Assembly (NCBI GenBank): GCA_029747015.1 | Contig: JAKOGI010002225.1 | Coordinates: forward strand, 12,501-76,500 | From: Carnegiea gigantea | Lineage: Eukaryota; Streptophyta; Magnoliopsida; Caryophyllales; Cactaceae | Length of the DNA: 64,000 nt | Direction: 5' to 3' | Shown here: positions 54,800 through 64,000 of the stretch, piece by piece | How positions within the stretch are numbered: position 1 is the stretch's first letter | Layout: each line of letters begins with the position of its first letter | Position numbers and translations under genes: made by a program | Notes under the pieces: model-generated | What the model saw: the letters and a program-made list of their open reading frames with translations, nothing else | Told to the model about the DNA's origin: nothing | The model's database searches: none

Positions 54800-55652
54800 G
54801 GGCCCATTTGGTGAGGAAAAAAGGAATGAAATGGAATGGGATGGGGACTTAATACCTGAGGGATGAGGGGTGGGACTTGAATCCTAAACACAATTGTTTC
54901 CTGAGAATTATGAAGTGGAATCATCTCCTTAACCCCACCCCTTCTTCCCAAAGAAAAACCATGGAGGCTACATGGCTGCCGACTTTCCGCCAGATCTGAC
55001 GACCGTCCATTGCTAGCGACACACTTTTCCGGCAGCGTTCTTCCCCAATTTTTCCGACAACACCTTTTCCAACAACGTTCTTCCCTAGTTTCTTCGGCAA
55101 CCCCCCTAATCTTCTAACTTTCCCGTTTTCATCAAATTAAAAAAAATGATGAAGATGAAGAGATATTATAGAAGAAGAAGCAACACAAAAAGAAATGAAA
55201 GAAGAAGAATAAAAAAGGGGATTTGAAAGATTAGGTAACAAATCTAGAAATAAAAAAGAGATGAAGAAGAAGAGATTCAACAGATCTGCAAATCCAAATG
55301 AAAACAAACGAAAAAAGGGAAAAAAAACAATCAATGGGAGGCTTCAATTCATCCGACAGTCGACGGCGATGGGAGACAACTTCGACTCTGACTCCGGCGG
55401 ATGGTGACGACGGTGGCGCCACTGTCATGCCCTCTCTCTCTTCCTCTCTCTCTTTTTGGAGTTGAATACGTGGAGGGTTGGGACTTGACCCCCCTCCATG
55501 ATGGGGGGGTTTAAGTTCTAGTGGTTCAGGGGGGAACTTGATACCCCCAGTTATTAACTCCATTCCCTAAATTTCTCACTCAACACTAGGGAGTTCCACT
55601 TAAAATCTAAGGATTCAAGTTCCTAACTCTGGATTGCTCACTAAACATCCCC
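54800..55652. mobile_element. PIF/Harbinger-like non-autonomous element (853 bp)
   Basis: It begins GGGCCCATTTGGTGAG and ends CTCACTAAACATCCCC, imperfect inverted repeats. TAA triplets flank it (54797-54799 and 55653-55655). Subterminal sequences such as GGGACTTGAATCCT and AGGATTCAAGTTCC pair further inward. The middle holds a GA-rich tract and a 110-codon minus-strand frame (55231-55563) without a recognisable domain. Confidence 0.65.
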
Positions 55653-56641
55653 TAATTAGTTTTAGAAATGTGTATACTTGTTTTCAAGATGCTTTAGATC
55701 ATAATTAGCTTATCTCAGCAACAACACAATAGTTTTCATAAAGCTTCCTGAAGCAATCACCAAAATTGAAAACTGAGGATCAATTGCGATGAGCCAAGAT
55801 TTATAAGAACAGGGACAATCAACAAGCAATCGAGGAGCATTGACTCAAGATGACAAGTCATACATTGCTCCTTCTAACCATATTTATCTTTCTCTTATGC
55901 TTTCACATTTGATTGTATACTATGTGTCATATTCGTTTCTAAAATCATAAAATGATAGAAAAATGAGTTAAAAGTCTAGTACAGTACTCTTGTATAGTCA
56001 AATCAAATTAAATGAGCCAATGAACGTGCACATATATGAGACTGGTTTTATAAATCACATAATAAGCATTAAAATGGGCATAGAACACTGGCAAAACATC
56101 TTGTTAGCCAAACTTAGGACCTAAACAATGAATCAATTTATCATAGGAACTTAGAGTTTGGAGATTTTGACCTAACTCCTAGGTTCGAATGACCCACGCG
56201 ATAGTTGACATATAAATAGTAACTGGTAATTGCTAGCAAGCTACGTGTGAACTTGTGAATTATGAATTATGATACAATGATATAAGATCATGCTGACAGT
56301 GAATGCGTCCTTTGGCTAAAACATATGTAACTAGATAAGCATGATCTATAAATAAATACATTAAAATTTTTGTTTGCATAATAAAGGCACGAGACATAAC
56401 AAACCTCTAGAAATTGTGTTTTCCTTTTTAAAGTTCGATTTTTGGCCCTTCTTTTGGGGAACTTAGATTTGGTCTCTATGCTTGTAGAGAATTATTCTCA
56501 TGAGTTTTTGCGCTTCATTAATAGCATGCTTCTTAATTCATAACATCTTTGAGAAAACTATTAATTTACGGAATTGTTAACCATTACCCCTAGGGCAGTA
56601 GTTAAAGTACACTAGTTGCTTACAAAATGGTCACACAACTC
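55653..56641. other. Unassigned AT-rich sequence
   Basis: No open frame above about 60 codons and no recognised repeat. Confidence 0.5.
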
Positions 56642-57659
56642 CTAAAAGAAAGTAACGCTCCCTAGGGGAAGGTCACTGAACCACGCCTCGATTACCCCCT
56701 CTAGGGTGGCCAGGAAGCATCGACATTGAGTTGCATCATCCACATCCTGAACATACAATTGAGCTTTGTAGACTCTTAAATGTTCTTCAGAATTCGTGGT
56801 TCCATTGTACAGCTCCAGATTTGGAATCTTTACCTTCCTTGGCCTTGGGGTATTCATGACTTCATCACTAAAAGGTGTGGCAAACAGTATAGAGCCGAAT
56901 GCACGGCCATTCGAGATAGCTTGATGGGAATGGATGTCTTTCGTCGTACCTCCGCCAACAAGGGACTTCTACATCGCGCGTCGCTCCTTGGTGGACTGTT
57001 CCATGAACAACGAGCCCTTCTTAGCTCTTGATCGCACATACTGGGGTCAAGCGCAGGAGGGCTGTGCGTGCGTGCCCTGGTCGTTGATCGCTCTAGAGGA
57101 TACCCCTTCCTTGGACGCTTCTCCTTGGGACACGAGGTCTCTTCCTGCTCCTCGAACCAGGAAGTCCACCACGAGTGCATGGCGTAGGGATTCGAAGCCG
57201 TCCTTGAGCGCCAAATCCTCTTAAGCCTTATGGAGGGCCTATCGCGCTCGAATAATCTGCCTAGCATCAACCTCCACGGTGCGCTCAAGAAGCTAGTGAC
57301 GTGGTTGTTCATTAGCCAAGGCCGAACATTGCCACAAAGTACGGGGCCTTCATCGTGCGATCCAAGACGGCCTCGATGAGCTGAGGGCTTACATCCCTGG
57401 GTTCATAGTCAAATGTGCGAAGTGCCCTCAGGGAGCTTGCCACTTCCATTGTTTTCTTCACTTGCTTGGTAGCCTAATATAGGAGGGTATTTGTCCTGGT
57501 TGTTAGGAAGTTCTTCAGGGCGTCTACGGTGGCGTATGCTTCTCGGTCGGGCAGCCTCTGTCGGACCGATCAGGGCGTGGCTTTAGAACTCTCGGAGGCG
57601 TCATGAATTTCATGTGCCTCAAGGGGCAGCACCCTGTGTGCTTCCAATGGGTCAGTCAT
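56642..57659 (-). pseudogene. Gag fragment of a second Tat-like gypsy element
   Basis: ATG 57659 begins the gag N-terminal part, including REAYATVDALKNF-type sequence that parallels 31850-31890 of the other element. The gag domain at 56642-56857 has LELYNGTTNSEEHLRVYKAQ and VIEAWFSDLPLG, clearly related to but diverged from the gag at 32480-32755. Stops and frameshifts lie between. Similarity ends abruptly at about 56642, so the rest of the element is deleted. Confidence 0.78.
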
Positions 57660-57703
57660 GGGCTTCTTATCTCTTCTAGATCGTGACCATTTTTCACTGT
57701 TTC

Positions 57704-57722
57704 TCCCCATAGACGCCGCCAA
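57704..57722 (-). other. Primer-binding site of the second gypsy element
   Basis: The minus strand reads TTGGCGGCGTCTATGGGGA, close to the primer site at 31674-31691, between the LTR and gag. Confidence 0.65.
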
Positions 57723-58249
57723 TCTATTTTCGAACAGAGTTATCAGAAGTGGTGAGGTGGCAAAGAGCAGATTTATGAGATACCGGGTGCCCTGGGTCCT
57801 CGTTCCTATCCCCCTTCCTCTTCCTTACAAGAAATCCTGAATTTTGGGATCCAAGGAACGTCCCTCCGACACTCAAGTCAATCCTCTCAGTAAGAGAAGG
57901 AAAAGTATTCTTAATGAAAAGAGATTAAAGTTCATGTCTTTTTCGAGAAAGGTTGGATCTTTGACGAAGGGGAAAATCCTGAAACTTGCGATTTTAGCGC
58001 ATATATTTCAGTGAAAATTGATTGCCTTTCTCAGGTCAGGTATGTGCATATTTATAGAGTAATGTAACCAGGGGTAAAATGATAATTCCATAAGATTCTC
58101 ACTCTTATGGACTCAAATGAGGTTAGATCTCCCCCTTCCCGGCTGCCCATAAAGGGTCTGGACCTCCCTTCTAGGGCCTTGAGGCTTACTTGTTGATGTG
58201 GCTAGGATGGTGAAATCTTATGTAAATCACTTACATAACCTTCCCTCAT
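57723..58249 (-). repeat. 5' LTR of the second gypsy element (left-over fragment)
   Basis: On the minus strand it probably begins TGATGAGGGAAGG near 58249 and ends just before the primer site. A TATA box CTATAAATATG lies near 58046-58056. The start is inferred from the TG and from similarity of layout with 31202-31670; no target duplication can be tested because the other end is missing. Confidence 0.55.
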
Positions 58250-58389
58250 CAGATTAGTCAAAGGTTTAGTCTAAGTATAAATTCGACGTTAGCGATGAAC
58301 GTGTCCAAGGATAAGAATAAGGATAATGATAACTAGGTGAGTCATTATACACAAAAAGAAATAAATAATGAAATTAGAAATGATTGATA

Positions 58390-61300
58390 AATGAGAGATT
58401 TTTATGGGAGGGCTATGATTAAGATAGCTATGAGTATATTAAAAATTCAAAAATGGAAGACCACAAGGATTGGGTTTTCCGAGTATGGATTACATGAGGA
58501 ACCACTAGATATTAGACACCTCTTGAGTCATATCAATGACAAAGATGAGTGTTCCACACTATCTCAATTAGGATGGGTTGTTAGAAGTTGAATTATATAT
58601 CAAATTATGTCGTTTATTAAATAAGAAAAGATTAGAATATCCAAAAGAGGAAGACAAGAATATTCACTTGCTTCAATGCTTTTAATAAAAATTCTCATAG
58701 CTCATTGGGGTTATTTAAGCTCTGCAAAGAATAAGAGATAGGCCGATCCTCCAATCTTCACACCCAGGGTGTGGTTAAATGCCAAAATCATAAATATAGT
58801 ACTGCTATTATAAGGAATGGAATAATCATGACGTCCAATATAGGACAATAGATAGCTACCAAAAGAGGTTTAAAGGAAAAGTTCGACCAATTATAGAAGA
58901 AAAAGTTGGTTCAGTTACAATGGGATTTAACAATTGATTTACAAACAAATAGTAGCAACTGAGTTTCAACAAGGTGGCCTTCTAGCCACAATCAATATGA
59001 CAAGTGCAATAAATAGATTTGGACAAGCATAGCGTAATAAATCTTAGACTTGCATGAAGCATGTTCCAGTAAAACAAAAAGATTGAATAGACAGGATCGA
59101 ATTCATTTATGAGGAATGGAATTTAAAAGAAAAAAGAATAGTGGGTTTATAACAATCAACATTCATCCACATTACTGAGAGCTGATTGCATCTTTAATTC
59201 AAAACAAGGTACATGGGCTTATCATTATGAATAAATAGGGTGTAGGATATATGTGCAAGTATACTCTCAGTAGCATGAAGAAGAAGATGATGAAAATCAA
59301 AATAATCAGAACGGGGATAACCATTTAAAGTCGATTAGGAACGTATTCAATATTTAGCAATAACTTTCGAAGCCATGGTGGATCATGCTAGAAAGAAGGC
59401 ATGAGCACTCCTAAGGATCCGCAAAACTCCAAGGGTTTGATTAAATGACATTGGAAGCCAGCAAATTTTAAAGATAAGCCAAATCAAACAAATTTGAGAA
59501 ATGCTATTAATATAAAAGACAAATTCTAATTGGCAAGGTTTGGAGGTCAATTAAAATCTTTGAAGCAAATGTTCAAGATCAAGGATAGATGCAACAGCAA
59601 AGGGATGATGGCAATAGACAATTCAAGATAACTGAGGGGGAGTAAATCAATGACTAGAAATAATCAGGATATTTTCAATGTAAGATTTTAATGAAAAGAA
59701 CAGATGGCAGATTTCAAAGGATTGGTAATAAAAATAGTACTATACGGCAGATAACATGAAAATAACTGTAAGCATAAACAATTCAGAAATGGAGGGCAAT
59801 AAGAGTCAAATAGTCTCAAACATTATTTACATAGTAACAAGAACACGAAGGTCAGTCTACTAGTAAAATAGACGATTTAAATGGTGATCAAATGTTTAAG
59901 GGCATATCGAGTATCGTTATTTGCAAAAAATACTATATATAAGATACTAACCCTCAGACTATGAAATTACCTATCTGCACAAGGTTTTTCTTTTTTAGGA
60001 AACCCTAGGATCGCAACCTTTAGATGACTATTGGTTGGTATGTACTGAAGTAACGATGATACCAAGTTGCCCAGAGGATTAGGGTAGCAAAATAAAGGTC
60101 AAGGTTATAAATTTGAATAGAGAGCCTCCAGGAGCATAATAGGAAGGTGACGAACAACGTGAGGAACAAGGGGATCCAATTTTCAAGGCATAAAAGGTCG
60201 AATCACGCTCACAAAGACATATAATTAGCAACCCTAGAAAGGACTAAGAAAAGAGTTTAAAGCATTACAAATAGGAATAAACTTTGGTCGTTAGCATATT
60301 TAATTTGAATTCACTTACATGGAAGGGGGACATCCTTTTAAAGGAAATGGATTCAAGGGTAGTGGCAAAAATGAAACAACAAAAATCGAAGTCAATTATG
60401 AACAAGAGAGATCATGTTATTACTAAAACGGATGATTGCAATAAGTAACCTAAGTAGAAATAATTAGTGAAAGCAAGAGGAACACATCTTACCTTAGTGA
60501 TGGGGGTTCCACATACAGGGACTCGTGCAACTAATGTTGCATGTGTTTGATACGTTCAATGGAAAGTAGCGTGGTTTTTTTTAACTTTATGTAGACACTT
60601 CCCATATTTTATTGCCCTATGGTCCTCTGTTGTTGTAGTTGAACGTGTGTCTTGGCAATACGCTCTTGAATTTGACATCTTGTCCTTGTAAAATTACTAC
60701 TAATAATCCTATGGAGTCCATGTATTATACACTTAGGTCCCCACTCCCCGTTCGTTGTGATGCCTCAAAATCAAGTGCCCTGAGTTCAACTAGTAAAACT
60801 GTTCTACTGTATTATACTTCTCCGTGGATTACTTATTTCCCCAATTTGATCCATGAAGCTTCTCCACTGATTAGCTTGAATATAAATTATGAACCCTAGA
60901 AATTTTGGTATACAAAACTTGTACAACTTGAATCAATGGCCAAAAGTCATAATGTTGACCAATAACCCACATCTAAATATCCTCCACCTCTTCATTACCT
61001 TCATACTTGCAAAGCATACTTTAAGGTACAATAACTTGCATACGCCTAGCATACGGTAGCTTACATAAGTTTAAATAATCTAGAAAATCATTTAATGACA
61101 ACACTTCCTGTGTGTGACACCTTATCTTACTGCGTACAACCCATACAATAACAAGTAGCATACCGTAAGCTACTAGATTACCAACACATGATTTATTACA
61201 GTAAACTATTATTGCAGATCACCTATGATAATCTAATAGGTCCTCAGACATGCATACTATTGCAATGGCTATTCATATTGATTCAACGCATAGATTTTGT

Positions 61301-62867
61301 AACATAATGTATTTCCCATATCTAGAAAATGAGATATAATTTGGTATCAAGTTAAACACATAAGAAGCCGAGAATGACATCCTTGCATCATGTCTTAAAC
61401 ATCACCATACCCAAATAGTAACTATGTCTATGTGTCTTAATGAAACATCTAGATTAAATTCATGCTCACAAAACAAATAGGTGACCCGAACTCTACGGAA
61501 TTGTCGCTATAAGCTCGGTAAACTTCCCTGAAATGCGTATGTCAACAATAGATCAATTAATTGCTTCTTTACTCTGCTTTGCTAATGGTGGAGTCTCGCG
61601 GTGTTACCTAACAATGTCATTGCCTTAATACCAAGGGTTGAGGATGGGTAAATGTTTACTAAAGCATTCTCACTATGCACCCATACCTATGAACTCCTAG
61701 TCAACATCACTTAAGTCATCCACCACAACCCATAAACACCCTAAAGCTTGCAGTGACCCTAAACCTGGGCTATAACACCACAACTATAACGGCCCCAATC
61801 CCTAATTACTTAATTAGCTTAATCTGATTATTTAGTATCATGGTTGCAATGGAAGTCTCAACGACTAGAGGAATACACCCATCCTAAGTTGGACAAGGCT
61901 ATATGACAACTGTACGACCATAACTGAAGCAATTTCACATTTACAAGTCCTAATAAGCTGAAAGCATTCAAGACAACTTCGAACTACTATTTAACTTTAA
62001 CATACGCAGGATATAACAAGATTAAGTGTCTCATAATACTCCACATTAGGCATACTAATTCAAAATATAACCCAACATGATCTTTAAGCTCTGTTAAGTC
62101 TTCGTGTTATGACAAAATCCACTGGAAGCATCTATCCACGTCAAGCAGCAAAAGACATTGAGCTTTAGTTTGCTCGGGCTTGTTAGGGAGAGGATTATTC
62201 GCTGATTCTTTACCTAAAATAGAAAATACAAAAATATTGCGAGAGATGAACCAAATCCCAATACATTTATCCCCATACTATAAAATAAATTTTTAGAACA
62301 ATTTAGTTGGGCGTTCGCATTTCAATTCATTTCAAGAGAAGAGCCAAAGCCTAGTACGTTTAATACTGTTTTACTAGTTATTATCTGGAAGTGGAACCCT
62401 TGTGACGTCTGATGTGATCATTGAGATAGGTGTGCACCTTACAGGCCAATAGGAAAGTCTGAGCTGAGGCCGTGTGGATGAACTGAAGAAGCGCAAGTGC
62501 TGATACTTGATAATTGATGGAACCGCTTAATTAGGTGACAAAAAATGGTTTAAACTAATTCATTGCATAAATATTGCACGTAATTGTATGATTTTGAGAA
62601 ACTTGGGAATGTTTCAAAGAGTACAAGCTATAAACGTACTTGGAATTTTTAAAAACTCTTTCCCTTTTATTAAATACTTGTTTGTGTCTTGATAATGACA
62701 AGAATGACCTCGTTTCTGCTCCAAGCGTCTATATTTTATGATTAGTAAAGTTTCAAACAATTTTTATTAATCACAACCTTGGAAAATAACTCACAGTTTT
62801 CGTTGATACTTTCCTTAATTATCAATGTACCCATTACTAATTATTTAAACCCATAAATTGTTCTACT
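58390..62867 (-). mobile_element. Second LARD-like element, truncated, diverged copy
   Basis: The internal region (about 58390-61765) is colinear with 46380-50350. Shared blocks are GGACAATAGATAGCTACCAA against GGGCAATAGATAACAACAAA, and GCACCATAAGCC-like chromodomain-free non-coding text. The LTR (from 61785) matches the family-1 LTRs through GTTGGGCGTTCGCATTTCAA near 62310 and TTATTATCTGGAAGTG near 62377. The LTR is cut at about 62867, where a CACTA-like end begins, and the far LTR is missing. It is older than the first copy. Confidence 0.75.
61766..61780 (-). other. Decayed primer-binding site of the second LARD-like element
   Basis: The minus strand reads TGGTGTTATAGCCCA, aligning with TGGTATCAGAGCCA of the first copy with a few changes, at the same 4-nt distance from the LTR. 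Confidence 0.65.
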
Positions 62868-64000
62868 AGAAAATAGGTTTCTAACGGAAAAAAAATTGGG
62901 CATTAAAGGAACAATTTACCGTCGTTAAATGCTTTAACGACGAAAAAAAGTTGGTCGTCCGTTCATCGTTACTTGTCCCGTCATTAAAAGTTTTAACGAT
63001 GATTTAAAAAGTTAGTTGTTATTGAGGATGACGGCAAAATAAGATGTCATCGTTGTTAATTACCTAAATAACGATGAAGAGCTCATTATTAACAACCAAA
63101 TCAACCAATGAAGTCTTAGCCTAGTGGTGAAGATTGAGGAACTGGGTACATTAGACCCCATGTTTGATTCCCTCCTCCTCCATTGTACTGTAATTGCATT
63201 GTATTACCCTTTCTGACTCCTATGAACCCCCCCAAAAAAAAAAAAAAACCAAATCATGCATCATTGATTTCAAAAATAAATATATGAATATAAATATAAA
63301 AAGCTAAAATTGCATTCATTAATGACGGATTTGGCTCCTTTTTTTTTTTGGTGAAAATCTAAACCACCATTAATTTTTCATTGTTAATGATGTTATGGAC
63401 ACCTGAATATAATTTATACAATTTATTTTAAAACAATATAATTGACAATTGGTTAAATAGATCACGAAAACACTGCTAACATCAAAGCTGAAATTATAAA
63501 TATTTATCTGAATACAATTAGTTCACGAACACACGCTATAAAACATAACCTTCTACCAAAAGCATCCTGGAAACTTCTAGTCTTTGAGATTATCATAGAA
63601 ACTACAAAGTTGTTACCATAGACTCAGTTGATATCTGAATACAAGCAATGCTAACTAAAAAAGACGGAAAAAAAGTCCAGTCCACCAATGATCCAACATC
63701 TTCATCAATTATTGACGAGAGTTAGGGGTGTTAAAACCCAAACGAACACCCGGCAACTTCAAGCATCTACAAAAGGGAAGAAATGTCAAAATTAGTTCAT
63801 CAAGACTAGTAAATTGAATTCATATACGTATGATCTGCTCCTTTAGGTATCTACCCATCAAGAAACATACCTATGTAACCCAAACAAGCATTTCTTGCAA
63901 TAGACGCTAAACCAGACTGTAGCAGCACACACAACAACAGCTGCAGTGGTACATGCAACAGCAGCAACTGTAGACTCAACCAAACACCAACATCATGAGA
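62868..64000. mobile_element. CACTA-like terminal region (runs off the window)
   Basis: It begins with CTACTAGAAAAT, a degenerate form of the CACTACTAGAAAA end, followed by subterminal motifs such as CCGTCGTTAAATG, TTTAACGACG and TTAACGATGA in both orientations to about 63090 and again at 63320-63390. The other end is not in the window. No coding exon is recognised. Confidence 0.5.
63104..63246 (+). mobile_element. tRNA-derived SINE
   Basis: The body has a Pol III A box (TAGCCTAGTGGTGA, about 63118) and B box (GTTTGATTCCC, about 63163) about 45 bp apart, then an unrelated tail and an A-run of 17. AACCAAATCA occurs directly before (63094-63103) and after (63247-63256), a 10-bp target duplication. 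Its length of about 143 bp is normal for plant SINEs. Confidence 0.78.

Noticed and set aside
55231..55563. 110-codon minus-strand frame inside the Harbinger-like element, possible captured gene
   Set aside because: No recognisable domain; the region is GA/CT-rich and I cannot tell a captured exon from chance. Left within the element entry.

Overview
This is a gene-poor, transposon-dense stretch of a flowering-plant nuclear genome, probably a eudicot. The evidence is AT-rich intergenic DNA, split genes with GT/AG introns, and plant-specific CACTA, hAT, PIF/Harbinger-like, Ty3/gypsy (Tat-like) and SINE elements. I see only one host gene that looks intact: a 15-exon UDP-N-acetylglucosamine pyrophosphorylase (UAP1/GlcNAc1pUT type) at 21062-29776 on the plus strand, encoding 488 residues. 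Exon limits were read by eye.

Left part (1-20184). A CACTA element (554-5145, target duplication AAA) keeps a broken transposase-associated domain and a TNPA-like Transposase_24 gene but no transposase core. An hAT non-autonomous element follows (6228-7015, 8-bp duplication). A solo LTR (7780-14281, duplication ACTGC) has a second solo LTR inserted in it (10828-14023). Two composite foldback elements (14417-15957 and 15996-19036) have very long arms that degenerate into TTTTTA/AAAAAT low complexity. A second hAT element (19596-20184, duplication ATACTAAT) lies just upstream of UAP1.

Right part (30667-64000). A three-level nest fills 31047-54250. A small hAT element (31047-54250) was split by a Tat-like Ty3/gypsy element on the plus strand (31202-54073, duplication CTTAT). 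That element was split in turn by a LARD-like non-coding LTR element on the minus strand (43231-52720, duplication AAACA). The gypsy element has decayed gag, protease, RT, RNase H, archaeal-type RNase H and integrase. Its roughly 6-kb 3' region (insert removed) carries two 60-bp minisatellites with dyad symmetry and a series of antisense gene-like cassettes. Four or five of these are paralogous; the complete ones have a TATA box 67-84 nt before the ATG, a protein ending in an acidic SDEE-like tail, and an AATAAA signal 67-94 nt after the stop. This antisense cassette array is the most unusual structure in the window.

Beyond the nest lie a PIF/Harbinger-like element (54800-55652), a 5' fragment of a second gypsy element (56642-58249), a second LARD-like copy (about 58390-62867), and a CACTA-like terminal region (from about 62868) carrying a tRNA-derived SINE (63104-63246). 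No rRNA, tRNA or CRISPR features were seen.
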